From the NCBI GenBank assembly GCA_015183035.1, contig JACZZP010000013.1, positions 1,674,001-1,738,000 on the forward strand: a DNA stretch of 64,000 nucleotides. Direction: 5' to 3'. The stretch's first letter is position 1. The number at the start of each line of letters is the position of its first letter. Of the stretch, positions 49,301 to 61,165 are shown in pieces. The DNA comes from Meloidogyne chitwoodi. Its lineage: Eukaryota > Nematoda > Chromadorea > Rhabditida > Meloidogynidae. The position numbers were made by a program, and so were the translations under genes. The notes below the pieces were generated by a model, which was not told the DNA's origin, did not search any database, and saw nothing but the letters and a program-made list of their open reading frames with translations.

Positions 49301-49524
49301 GAATTTCTTACTTTAGCATTATTAATATTAAAAGGCTCATCCACATTTTGAATGCAACCACAGTTGTAATTGGGAATAATTTTTCTGTAACGAAAAGTCT
49401 GTTGTTTAGGTGTAGTACTAATTCTGATGAAGGCAAAATAAATAAAGCACAATGTTGAATAAATCAATGTCCATAAAAGGCATTGGATGTAGAAAGATTT
49501 AAAATTTTTTCTAATCACCTTCAT
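46347..49524 (-). CDS. hst-1: heparan sulfate N-deacetylase/N-sulfotransferase (NDST)
   Basis: Golgi type II membrane enzyme that converts GlcNAc to N-sulfoglucosamine in heparan sulfate. N-terminal anchor LLWTLIYSTLCFIYFAFI, then the deacetylase region with the family motifs FIQIDIDDVFVG (metal site), NYFNWFPHMWKH and FTHTHFFHAYPEG. The C-terminal sulfotransferase has the PAPS loop LGPQKSGTVALSIFL (T-to-S change from the usual KTGTTAL, Lys kept), FEKSANYFDN and the 3'-phosphate segment LLVILDDPVRRAYSWY. Roughly 10 or 11 exons, stop at 46347. Length near 830 residues is normal. TIM21 lies 122 bp upstream on the same strand. Confidence 0.92.
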
Positions 49525-49646
49525 TAGAAATTTTTAAAAACATCTTGCAATAAAATTAAAAAATTATAGAAAATAAATAAAATATTAAAATCGGTATTTG
49601 TAACCGTTAAAACAAATTAAAAAAATAAATATAAAATTAACGTTTA

Positions 49647-50439
49647 TCATCTATTATCAATTAAAACGATAGAAACGGGTGGTATCTGTTCACTTTCAAC
49701 AATTAAAAATCTATAATCCCAAGTTCCGTTTATTTTTGCTACTTCTGCGTGCACTTTTCCATCTGTCTTATCTCCCTAAAATTATGAATAGTCAGTATAT
49801 TAAAAAATCTTTATAACCTTAAGATGGAACATTACTCGCAGCCTTTGTTGTCCATCTTTCTCAAAATATTGATTAGCAATGTGTCGCCTCCGTCCTCTAC
49901 CTGACATTTCTCCATGTGCCTTTATTGAATCTCCAAACAATTCAAAGCATCTGTCATCTTTTTTTATACGTTTGAAAGCATCTCTATAGACACCATTTGG
50001 TGAGCTGAATGAAAACAATTCTCTTGCAAGAATATATACTAAACCACCAAGAACCGATAGCGAAGCGAGTCCAACTCCAATGTAGAAAGAAGTCGCAGCT
50101 GCCCTTTTCACTAGATAAAATATTTTATACCTTATCAAATTTTCAAAAAAATCAAAAACCTTTTTGCCCAGTCGTTCTCGGCTTCTCATCGCTCTCATCC
50201 AAAATCTCCTCCAAATAACTCCGTCCTGCTTCGGCTATTTCCTTCTTTACATTGTTCGTTACTTTAGTTCCACTTTTCTCAGAACTTGAAGAATATAAAC
50301 GAAAAATCAGTTGTGGTTTTATATTTATATTGAGCAATAATGCAGGATTGACAGATTCTGAAAGACATCTACGAGCTGATAAAGAATTTGTGCTAATTCG
50401 CCAAAGAACTTGCAAATCAGCTCTAATCAGTGAAATCAT
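49647..50439 (-). CDS. mitochondrial import subunit TIM21
   Basis: Inner-membrane protein that links TIM23 with the TOM complex. Exons: 50439 to about 50155, 50111 to about 49818, and a last exon to 49647. An Arg/Ser-rich presequence (MISLIRADLQVLWRIS) is followed by a transmembrane helix (YIGVGLASLSVLGGLVYILA) and the TIM21 intermembrane-space domain (LFGDSIKAHGE, RHIANQYFEKDGQQRLRVMF, GKVHAEVAKINGTWDYRF). End motif VSIVLIDNR. Intergenic distances of 122 and 201 bp to its neighbours suggest an operon. Confidence 0.9.
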
Positions 50440-50640
50440 GAAGACTGAAAAAACAAATTATAAATAATATAAAATGTTTAAATTATTTAAAAAATATTTT
50501 CAAGTAGAAATAACCTTAAACCATTTTAAATATTTGTGAATACATTTATACGAAAAACAAATCAAAAAACACAAAAATATGGATAAAATATCGCATAAAT
50601 TTTGATATATTTAATATCGATCTCAATAGTGAATCGCTCT

Positions 50641-53600
50641 TCAATTTGAGGTCCTATCATTGGATACTCGTTTGTAGATTTTTTGATTAGGGAAATTTTG
50701 CCAAACAAGGCAAAAGAGATGCAAAAGTGAAGAAAATTGTTTGCCATCTTGTTTCTCATCACCACCTATTTTATCCAATTCATTGCTTAATTCTTTTATA
50801 AGTAATCCAATAAATTCATCATCCACCCAAGAACGCGCTAAATGGTCCTCAGCAAAAATTGTGATTAACTCTGCCAAACCAACAACCACAGAACGATTTT
50901 TATTGAGAAGACGAAGGCAATGTGTGACAACATTTTTACAGATAAATTCTACTCTTTCCTACATTTAAAATTTATTCAAGTTCTCAAAAGTTAAAATAAT
51001 ACCTGAAGATCATCTCTATTCAACGGTTTAAATGCGCTGAAGTTATTATCCTGTTCCATCAGGGTAATACTCTCACGCCGTTGGGTATTATCAGGAGCAT
51101 TTGAACCCTCCCGATGTGCAGCCATGTTTGCTTCAGCTGTCGCATTCGCTAAAATTTCTGCTGCAAGTGTTGCTGATGCGGCAGCCACTGGGGCTAATGG
51201 AACATTTTGAGAGTTGTTACCACCTGCATTCGTAATACCTGTAGGATTCCTTTCTAACATGCTAACTAAATGTTCAGCTGCTTCTGGAACAGAGGATGTC
51301 ACCAAAAGAGCATCTACAGCATCACTTTGTGAGAACCCCATTTCCACGAGTTGTTGAATCTTAAACATTTTAAAAATAAAAAGTTATATTAATTCAACCT
51401 TAATCGGATCAATTTCGCCGACAGGTATTTCAGCTGGAGCTTCGGCTTTTCCTTCTGTTAATTCCAATAATTTCATCATATCTTTTAGTAATCCTTTCAT
51501 GAATTCCAATAATTTCTCTAATAACTTAAATGATGCCTGTTCCTCATTACTACTAACATCTTTTTTGACATCAGTAGAAGTGGATGGTTCTAAGTCAGAA
51601 AATGTCTCACAATACTTCATAAGCTCTTCAAGTATAGAACAGACAGCAGAAAATGAGTCCTTTAAAAACAATTAATATTTTTAGCTAATTTTAGGGATAT
51701 AATAACCTTTTGTGCAGTTGCCAAAAAATTTTTCAACTCGAAACCTTCAACTACTATTCGCTGTTGTTGTGGTTGTGAACCATTCCGCTGAATAGTCAAA
51801 TTCGATGATGAAAACTTTTGAGCAATATTGAGCCAGGAATGAATGGTAGAGGCAAATTCATCTAAAAATAATATTCGAAAATTGTTTTGAAAAAATAAAA
51901 GTTAAAAAAAAGAGAATAAACAAATTAAATTACCTTTTTTAACGTTTGATAGAAAATAATCTTTGACAAGGGAAAAAAAAGTCTTGTAACAGCCAGACAA
52001 ATAAAAATCTGGTAGTACCTGTTGAATATTATTAACATCATCAATAAGAAATTTTCTGAGAAGGCTGAGTGGTTGAGTAAAGTACAAGGCGCTGAAAATG
52101 TACAAAAATTGTTTAACGATTGAAAATCAAATATAAATAAAAATTTACCTAAGAGCACTATCAAGTTCGCCAGGTTGTAACAATCGTTGGACACCACCAA
52201 AAACCAGTGAGCTCATATTTCGAAAATCTTTCTTTATCGTTTCTTGACTTAACTGCAAACTAAGAGTGAGACGCTGTCGTATCTTAACTTATTAAAAGAT
52301 GTTTTAATGATCCTAATTTGTCTCTATAATTAAATTTATGCTTTTTTGTTCAATCTAGTGTTATATTATTACATATTTTTTCTATTATTATTTATTTTAA
52401 CATTAACCTTGATCACATTTGAATTGCAAAAAATTTTTCCAATGCAAGCAATAAGCTCGCCAATAAGACGATGACAGCGATAAGTAACACTATTAATTGA
52501 ACGTTCTGGCATAGAAGAAAATGAACTAGGTAGAATTTCCGATGTCGTTCCAACAGTGTTAGCGTTGCTCTCGACGCTGTTTGAATTTGTAGGAGCATCT
52601 TCAAATAATGCAGACACCATTGAAGAAGGAATTGTAGATCTAGAAGTTCCCGTAAAAGCTGTCTGAGCGGAACGGCCAATATTAATAGTGAATGAAATAG
52701 GTTGTGTTGAAGAGAAGGAAGACGAGATTGGGATTGACTGAATATTTTCAGTACGGAAAATTGATGAAGAAGGAACCGTGGTTGCTTGCGAATCCACTTC
52801 CATTCGCTGCTCATAAAGTGTTTGTTCATCATCAATTCGAAGCAAATCCCTAACTTTTGTTGTGTCCTCCAGAATTTGTGAAGTAGTATGTTTAGAAGCA
52901 TTTAGTAGTTTGTCACTTGATAACAATTTACAAGACATTTGTTTGTAAGTGTTAAAAAGTGTGTTAATAAAATTACGAGCAGGCTCTTCGGTTGCAAAAT
53001 GGTGCAAAAGAAGTGGACGAATTCCACTAATTAAAAAATAGAAATTTTATAATTAAAAAACTAACTCATATGAGCCTTGAGCGTGGATCACAGATTTCAT
53101 CAAAATATTCAGCGTACTAATCAAAGAACTAAGTCGAGTTAGCTGATAAAGTTTCTCCCGTTGACACTCATTATCTGTCAAATATGCAGACAATTCGTAA
53201 AAACAACGCTCAAGTAAATAAGAAAAAGCCACATCAAATTTGTAAGTTTGTCTCTTAAATTATTATTTTTTTCTTAATTAAATTAAAAGTTATATGTACC
53301 ATAATGCAGCAAAGAATATTTGCCAAATTTGGAAGAAAACTTGAACTGAGTAAAGCAGGAGTTGGTTTCTTAACTTCACTCAACAGTTTAACCAAACGAA
53401 TTGGAATGTTAAATTCATTCATTGTTTGAATATTGTCTTGAACGTTACGAGTTGACAAAATTGTTTCAATCATAACTAAAAAATGATAAAATAAAAAATA
53501 AAAATACGAAAAAAACCTCCCAAAATTGCCATATAATCACCAAGCAACACATATTCAACAGAGTCATCCTCAATAACAGCTTTCCCCATACCCCATGAGA

Positions 53601-56190
53601 TACATTTATCTTCGCTTGTACTATATTTAAGCAATTCATCAAGAACCTAAAAATATAAAATTGTTAAAAAATAAATGACAAACATTAGAAATTGTGCTCA
53701 TAACATCATTTCGTAATCTAGGATGGTGACGAATTAATTCATCAAAAGAAGTTCCAAGCATATGGGCTGTTTCAACTATAAAAAAAAGAAGTTACATATT
53801 TGAAATTTTTAAATAAGTATTCAACAAAAATACCCACGTATTTCCGTTCTTCGCTTACGCATGGAAAGCAAAAATTTGTTTGAGAAGATAATATTAAAGA
53901 TTTTTTCAAGTGGTTTTTTGTTATTAAAAAGCTTAAATTCATTATGACCACGTTCGTTAAGGCATAATGCAGAACAGACATTTGGTAATGCACAGACGAG
54001 ATCTCGAGAAATGGGAAACTAAATTAAAAAATAAAAGGTTTAAAACTGAAAAAATACCTTTTCATCAAAAATTAAATTCATTATTGCATCAGTGAGACCA
54101 ATATTTTGAATATTTGTTAACTGGGCAGGCTAAAAAAGGAAATTTGGAATTTTTAAAAGAATAGATAAAACCTCTTGATAGATGAAATTGGTTATTAACG
54201 AAACTGTACAATGCAATAACGTACAACCAAAATATTGGGGATGCTGAAGAATAAAGATAAGCGATTGAGGAAAATCAGAATCCATTATTCGTCTCATCTG
54301 AACTGCTAGATTTGCGTCGATCACTGCACGTTTTATAAAATTTAACAAAGATTTAATGAGAGCCGAGCGTTGTTGACAACATAGAAGTATTGTTCCAGAA
54401 GAAGATTGTTCAGATATATGCAATTTACATTGTCCAACTTCATGCTAAACGTTTAATTTAGCAAAATAAAAAAATAAAAAAAACCGAAAATCTTTTTATA
54501 ATTGTATCCGTTCCATCGTTGGAGTTGAACTGGGTAACGTCAATTCCAGTCAAAATGTCAATTATACGAACAGATCGAGTAACGTAACTAATATACTGTT
54601 CAGGTAGAGAATATGTTTTAACAACGCCCAAAAGAACAGGAACTAAAGAAGAACGATTGAGAGCATCACCACCTACAAGAATAAATAATAATGTTAAAAT
54701 TAAAAATGAAACCATATTCAAAGCCAGCAACATGGTAAACAAGAGAGAAAAGCGAAGTTACAAAAGAGACAGAAAAGACGCCATTGGCCTCTAGTTTACC
54801 TTCTTTAAGAGAATCAATACAATTTCTAAGAAGTGAAGGACAAAATCCATGATAGGTTTTCAAACCAAGAGTATCAACAATAAATTGAATTCTAAAAAAA
54901 ATTTATTGTTAGAAGTGAATAAACAATACTTTTTGGTCTTTTCAAGAAAAACAATGCTAGCCAGTGTTTTTAGCGCTTCAGTTTTGAGTGTATCAGCTAA
55001 TGATTGATATTTTGTGGGTGCTTCGAAATGTAAAATTGAGCAGCATTGTTCAATAAATTGATCATTTGAAAGTCCATTCAATCGAGATTCATCAGTCATT
55101 AAACAGCGAGAATAAACTAAAAAAAATAAAAATTTGGAAGAAAAAATGAAAATTCAAATTATTTAACTTACATATTATAGAGGAAGAAATAAGTCTGGCA
55201 ATTATTTGATAGAACCGTTCACTCTGATTTTTGATACTATAGAGAAATCGTAATTTTGTGAAAGCAAATTGCTTCTCCGAACTTTGAAGATCAGCCGTTG
55301 AGTCAGAAATATATTTTTTCAAATCATTTGATGAAACAGTAAATGGCTTAAAGAAATGAAAAATTAAATATAAATAAAACTAAAAAACGGAAACCTTATT
55401 TGTATCGACAATGAACTCATCCATTTCTGGTAGAGGCTGAATGTTAAAACCATGAGAGTAAGAAAAATCGCTTGAACAGAATTCAGAAAATGGTGTAAGA
55501 CGTAAACTTCCCGCCCAAACCTTAAAGATAAAATATAGACAGAATATTACTTTTAAAACCTCTAAAATTGCCATAAGTTTATTGTAAAGATCAAGGCGCA
55601 CATCGCTATGCAAATGTTGAGTAATAAAGCGAGAACACTTGCTAACAACCATAAGAAGACGTAATGTCGCCACAACAATCCAAATCTTTCGCGAATCAAG
55701 GAGTTTAATTAATCGATCTGTTGAGCTATATGTTGAACGACCAAACGTGTTCTCAAATAGAAGAGAGGTAAAACGTAAAACAGAAATAAGCTGTGCTTCT
55801 TTTGACTCATTTTTATCCACAGCCATCGTTTCATCTTCTCCCTGAAATGATAATGCTACAATATATAAAGTTGTAAAACTTACAACAGCTGAAGCTTCTT
55901 CTAAAACCGCATCGCAATCATTTAAAATATCAACCCATCGGCCTAGTTCAGTCTAAAAAACTAAAATTAATAATGATATTTTAAATAATTAACCTTTCCA
56001 AATACACTGCACCATTCAGTAATATTGTCAAGACCTTTAGCAAATGTTGTAAAATCTCCTGTATTCTTTAAGCTGGAGATCAACTTAGAACATTCTGGTG
56101 CCTAAATTTGTGAGTTATTGTGAAATAAAGATATTAATAACGTACAATTTCTGTAGTGAAAGGCTTTAATTTCTCCGAAGGAATTTTCAT
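50641..56190 (-). CDS. eel-1: HUWE1/EEL-1-like protein, N-terminal part only (no HECT domain)
   Basis: Starts MKIPSEKLKPFTTEI at 56190 and follows HUWE1 through the two Armadillo-like regions: LRFTSLLFENTFGRSTYSST, LASIVFLEKTKK, KTYHGFCPSLLRNCIDSL, SYVTRSVRIIDILTGIDV, RSALIKSLLNFIKRAVID, LPNVCSALCLNERG, SMRKRRTE, SFDELIRHHPRLRNDVM. A UBA domain (VEMGFSQSDAVDALLVTS) follows at about 51,370. The next exon (50641-50960) still resembles the HUWE1 segment after UBA, then ends with TGA at 50641. HUWE1 homologues are over 4,000 residues and end in a HECT ubiquitin-ligase domain; here only the first third exists and TIM21 begins 201 bp later, so ligase activity cannot reside in this product. Confidence 0.85.
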
Positions 56191-56567
56191 TGATTTAGAA
56201 TATTATTCTTAAAGAAAATTATATAAATAAATTATTGTTATGAATTAAAAAATATTTAAAAAGATAATCAACGAAAAATGTAAAAAATGATAAATTTGAT
56301 GAGAAACAATACATATAATCATTATTAAACATAGCACGAAGCACTTGAATTCTACCTTATGACCATTTTGTCCATAAATATTTATTGGCATTTTGTCAAA
56401 AATCTTAGAGGATTTGGACTAAATGCTATTTTATATTTTTGGACAAAATGGCCAAATGAAGGCTATGGACAAAATGGTCATAAGCCAAAAAATTTTCATG
56501 TTTTTAATACTTCTGTAGAATTTTTTGTGCCTATTTTTTTCATACGTTAAATAATTTTAGCATCTAA
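56191..56567. promoter_or_regulatory. divergent promoter region EEL-1-like / SRR1-like with palindromic element
   Basis: 377 bp between two diverging genes and, by inference, between two operons. It contains the inverted-repeat element described at 56356-56484. An acceptor-like TAATTTTAG ends at 56560, seven bases before the SRR1-like ATG. Confidence 0.55.
56356..56484. repeat. palindromic element with TTATGACCATTTTGTCCATA termini
   Basis: Outer arms are mirror images for about 20 bp (CTTATGACCATTTTGTCCAT and its complement at 56465-56484). An inner pair, CATTTTGTC (56391) and GACAAAATG (56443), repeats part of the same motif. The motif ATGGACAAAATGGTCAT also occurs once at 30035 in another divergent promoter. 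Confidence 0.65.
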
Positions 56568-57456
56568 ATGGGCTTATCAGTGGATGAATGGACATTAGTT
56601 ATTAGAAATGGCAAGAAAGGTCACAGATTAAAATCTTTCCATGCTACTTCAAGATGCAAAGCAATACTTGATTCGACAAGGCATTTGAATAATGAATACA
56701 AAATTTCGTTTTTTGATTTAGCAACACATGTTACAAAATTTAAAAATAATTTTCCAGAGCATTTCAAGTTTGTTTGAACATTAAATTTTTTTTATTATAT
56801 TTTAAATTTTAGGCAATTTGTCATTTCTAGACTAGAGAAGGCTCTTTTTGGTCATCATTTGTCAGTTATACGTATTTTTGGAATTGGTTCTATAAGCACT
56901 AGTCATGATAGTCTCTGGCAATTGGTTCTTCTTTTACTTATAAAAGAACATTTTTGTGTCGATTTGGTCACATCGCAAGATCCTCTAACATCAAACACAG
57001 AAGACAGATATTTACAGAGTTGTGGAATAAAAGTTCTTGCTGTATTTTTTATTTCTTAGTTTTTATTTAATTAAATTTTAGCCTGATGATTTGAAATCAA
57101 CGCCACCTTCTACATCTTCTGATGCTTTTACCTTACTTTATATGATACATTGTACTCAGGATATGTATGAAAATGTAATTTCTTATTATTCCAGCAAAGC
57201 AAATGATGATATTCAACGAATAATTTTGATTGGGAATGTAATTTTATCTTCTAATATTTTTTAATATTTTTAATTTAAGGACCCCGAGAACCTTTCGACT
57301 GCGACAATTAACTTTAAACTTCAAATTCCCTATTTAATTAGTTTTACGGCCTTATCTCGTGCTGTTCCTTTGCCTTATTTTGATCCAAAGGAAAATGCTT
57401 TTCATGGAACAGCTATTTGTTTTATTAAAATAAACGAGGAAGATGATGAAAAATAG
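56568..57456 (+). CDS. SRR1-domain protein
   Basis: Four exons: 56568-56767, 56813-57041, 57082-57237, 57280-57456, about 253 residues. The SRR1-domain core is visible: IRIFGIGSISTSHDSLWQLV (glycine-rich motif and the run of helices that follows), VDLVTSQDPLTSNTEDRYL, CGIKVL, then FTLLYMIHCTQDMYENVISYY and RIILIGN. SRR1 proteins are linked to circadian control in plants and haem regulation in animals and yeast; the molecular activity is unsettled. First gene of a plus-strand block; the next gene starts 152 bp after its stop. Confidence 0.85.
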
Positions 57457-57608
57457 ATTTTTGTGTATATATTTTGATTTTAAGTAAATATTCTAATTTT
57501 ATTTTGTTGAATTTATTGTTTCATTAATTGTCATTATTTACTTTATATTTAAAGTATAATCATTTTAAGGAATCGTTATAAGACTGTAATATTTAATTTT
57601 TAAGAATC

Positions 57609-59030
57609 ATGCTAAAGTTACATGGACTTGCGCCATATATTAATATCGCTACAACAAATCTTTTTAATATTTATCAACTTAAACAACCACTCTTGATACC
57701 GACAACTCTTTTGGCTGTCAGTCAACGTGGTTTTCCTGCTCGTGGGACGAAACCCAAAAAACGATTGTTTTTTGACTTTCAAAATTTGGATGAAATAACT
57801 GATGGAAAGTACACGATTAAACCTCTTAAAGTTAGACGAATGGGAGGTCGTGATCCGGAGACGGGTAGAAAGGTTATTAATCATTAATTTTTGTAAAAAT
57901 TATTATTGTTAAGTCAAACATTCATATTGGAGGTGGTGTAAAATTTGATTACTTCATGTTGGATCTACATAGAAGAGGGCCAACAGGTCCAAATGTTACT
58001 TATGATGAGAGGGTTAGTTACTATATTAACAATTAATAATTTATTAACAATAAAAATCGATAAATTCAAAGGTTATCGAAGTTCGTCAAGACCCTAATAG
58101 AACCCCACATTTGGCCTTAGTCGCTGGTGCCAAAGGCAAACGTTGGATTTATGCCACTCAAGGAATGAAAGCTGGTCAAATTATAAGCTCAACCTGTCAT
58201 ATTCCAAAATATCCAACACCTGGTGTTGAGGGCAATGCATATCCACTTGGTTTGTTAATGATTAAATTTCCTTTATTTTCTCGTTTTTAGGAGCTCTATC
58301 TGAAGGGACTAAAGTGAATACTGTCGAGCTTGTTCCAGCTGAGAAATCTCACAATTGCATAACTGAAGCTGGATCTTGTGGTGAGATTGTTCGACATCAA
58401 GGTGATTACACTATTGTACGTATGCCTAATCAACACGAATATGCTCTTCGAAAGGTTTTAGAATTTATTTGTAAATTAAGAAAATTAATACATTCCAAAT
58501 GTATCATTGGAAATAGGTGATGGGAAAAAGTTTTTCGATTTTCCTTAGAGTATAGAGATTTTTGGACCATTAAAAGTGAAATAACATAAATTTGTTTCTA
58601 GTATTTTTGAGAAAATAACTTTTTATTTTAGCAATGTATTGCAACTGTTGGTAAATTGTCTCATGTAGATTTTAGGTATTTTACAACAACTAATAATTTT
58701 TGTTATTATTTTTTAATTATTGTCAGATCAAAAATTTATGGCTCTCCTCAAATGCATAGACGTTTTGGATATCGGATGGCTGGTAGTCCAAAAGAAAAAA
58801 AAGATGGCTATTCGGGTATATTTTTATTTTAAACAATAATTTAACTGTAATTTCATTTAAAAGGTCGTAAGTTACGCCGTTTGCCTCCTGTCCGTGAGTT
58901 TTCTGAATTAAAACCACCGCCTGCACCAAAACAAAAATTTACTTTTAAACGTAAACAACTTAGCGGTTTATATGGTAATGCAGCAATAGATCCATTAATT
59001 GCAGAATTTAATAATATTGTTTTATTTTAA
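57609..59030 (+). CDS. mitochondrial ribosomal protein uL2m (MRPL2)
   Basis: Component of the mitoribosome large subunit at the peptidyl-transferase centre. Seven exons; N-terminal mitochondrial presequence, then GGGVKFDYFMLDLHRRGP, EVRQDPNRTPHLALVAGAKG, WIYATQGMKAGQII, PLGALSEGTKVNTVEL, AAGSCGEIV-like EAGSCGEIVRHQGDY, IATVGKLSHVDFR and the C-terminal GRKLRRLPPVREF. These follow bacterial L2 landmarks. The C-terminal 60 residues are basic. Lies 152 bp after SRR1-like and 149 bp before PLPBP, compatible with one operon. Confidence 0.92.
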
Positions 59031-59179
59031 ATTAATTTGTTGACTTAAATTTTTTTAGAATTAATTGAATAAACAATATCTTGTATTTTTTTGACGTATT
59101 TTATACAATTTTTTCAATTTTTTTAATTATTTTTATTATATTTAATTATTTGATATAAATTATAGAATATTATTTTTTT

Positions 59180-60272
59180 ATGGCTACAGAGATTATAGCC
59201 AAAAATTTGTTAAATGTTTTGAAAAATATAGGAGAACTGAGTTCTCAATATGCAATTGATGTACGTTTGGTTGCTGTCTCAAAGGTTGATTTTAAAAATT
59301 TGTAAAAGTAATAAGTCGATGTAAGAATTTGAAAATTATTGAAAATTATTTTGGACATTCCCTGAAGATATTCATGCACAAAAAAATAAATGTTAATTCT
59401 TTAATATTTTTGAGCTATACAAGTTTTTTGTTTGAATATACATATGTGATCATAATATTAATCAATATTTTTAGACATTTCCTGCTGACTTTATATTTGC
59501 TTGTTATCAAAAAGGCCAAAGGCATTTTGGTGAAAATTATGTAGATGAATTGGAAATGAAAGCAAGTGAATTGACTTTACGTGGTGTTTCCGATATTTGC
59601 TGGCATTTTATTGGCAGACTTCAATCTAACAAAGTTTTTTTTGAAAATCAAATAGTCAAATGAAAAAGATATTTGTAAAGATAAAAAAGATTTGTGCTGT
59701 TCACGGTCTTTGGTGTATTGAAACCTTGGATACTGTTAAACATAGTGATTTGATCCAATCTGTTATGGCTTCTCAGAAAAGGGAACTAAAAGTTTTTATT
59801 CAAGGTTTAATTTATTAAAAAGTATTTAATAGTTATTTTTAAAGTTAATACTAGTGGTGAGAAAAACAAAGGCGGTGTAGAGCCTGAAAGGCTTTATGAT
59901 TTGGCTAACCATGTTGAACAGAATTGTCCAAATCTTTCGCTTATTGGTTTTCTTTTTAAATTTTAATATGTATTTAATTTTATCTTTTAAGGTTTAATGA
60001 CTATTGGCTCAATTTTGGAAAGCAATAATTCTGAAATAAACGCTGATTTTGGATTCCTTGCTAAATTACGTGATGAATTGTCTGGCAAATTAAAACGAAA
60101 TTTTGAATTAAGTATGGGAATGTCTGTTGACTATCAACTTGGTATTATTTCTAATATTAAAACCTCAACCTAATTATATTTCTTTTTTTTTCTAGCTATT
60201 AAATATGGAAGTAACAATGTAAGGGTTGGTTCAACAATTTTTGGACAAAGAAATTATCCAGTAAAAACTTGA
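59180..60272 (+). CDS. pyridoxal phosphate homeostasis protein (PLPBP/YggS family)
   Basis: Cytosolic or mitochondrial TIM-barrel protein that binds PLP without known catalysis. Exons: 59180-59284, 59475-59635 or so, 59690-59803, then further exons to the TGA at 60270-60272. Landmarks: VRLVAVSK (the PLP lysine), GQRHFGENYVDE, WHFIGRLQSNK, FIQVNTSGEKNKGG, LSLIGLMTIG, LSMGMSVDY and IKYGSNNVRVGSTIFGQR. About 245 residues. The end of exon 2 uses donor AAA|GTTTTT and the acceptor before ICAVHG; this junction is the least certain. The last exon is repeated as a decayed copy at 60957-61100. Confidence 0.9.
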
Positions 60273-60388
60273 TATTTTTTAAAGTTTTTTATTTATAAAT
60301 TTAATTTTTTTATTAATCCTTTTTATATTTTTTAACTATTGACAATTGGGTACTTTTCCGTTATGTCGGCAATTTCTGCTACTTTTTA

Positions 60389-60888
60389 CATTGATGAAAA
60401 CAACTAATAGTGAAAAAATGAGATATTCCTAGAAAATTCAAACTCAAATTTCCCCTAAACTCAACTAATCAAAAGAAGGAACCACTTTTTATTTTATATA
60501 TACCACAAAATATTATATAGGTTACATAAAAAAACGAATGAATTGTAAAAAGTGCTATCATATATTTATTATAAGCATTTTTTTAATTCTTACTTCAGTT
60601 CCACGTTATCATCGGTACATGTAGAGGCCCAAACCTCATCATGTTCTACATGTACCGATGATAACGTGGAACTGAAGTAAGAATTAAAAAAATGCTTATA
60701 ATAAATATATGATAGCACTTTTTACAATTCATTCGTTTTTTTATGTAACCTATATAATATTTTGTGGTATATATAAAATAAAAAGTGGTTCTGTCTCTTC
60801 TTTTGATTGTAGTTGAGTTTAGGGGAAATTTGAGTTTGAATTTTCTAGGAATATCTCATTTTTTCACTATTAGTTGTTTTCATCAATG
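60389..60888. repeat. 500-bp near-perfect palindrome
   Basis: Left arm 60389-60625 and right arm 60645-60888 are inverted copies of each other with only a handful of differences (mainly two small insertions in the right arm near 60793-60815). Outer ends read CATTGATGAAAACAACTAAT, centre stem ends GTACATGTAGA, and the 19-base spacer (60626-60644) is unique. No coding content. It could extrude as a hairpin or arise from a foldback transposon or an inverted duplication. Confidence 0.92.
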
Positions 60889-60956
60889 TCGAATCATTAC
60901 TTTTGTTCAACAAAAATATCATAAAATTTTATTTGACCAGTTTAAAATTATTTTCT

Positions 60957-61100
60957 AAATATTAAATGTTGAAGTAACAATGTAAGGTTGGTTCAATAAT
61001 TTTTGGATGAAGAACTTAATTAACAATAATTTTATATTTTTTACTATATAAATTTTATCCTTTATTAATTTTTTATAATAATTTTTTAACTATTGACAAT
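60957..61100 (+). pseudogene. decayed duplicate of the last PLPBP exon and 3' flank
   Basis: The segment starting ATTAAATGTTGAAGTAACAA matches the last-exon start ATTAAATATGGAAGTAACAA at 60197 and goes on through TTGGTTCAA-AATTTTTGGA to TTTTTAACTATTGACAATT, which also occurs at 60331. A missing base in AAGGTTGG (AAGGGTTGG in the gene) breaks the frame. The copy is separated from the gene by the palindrome. Confidence 0.8.
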
Positions 61101-61165
61101 TTTATTTTTAATATATATTTATTTTTAATTTATTTTACCTACTTTAATTTATGTTTAATTAAAGT

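Noticed and set aside
58455..58633. Possible snoRNA in an MRPL2 intron (GGTGATGG)
   Set aside because: No D box in range and no terminal stem.
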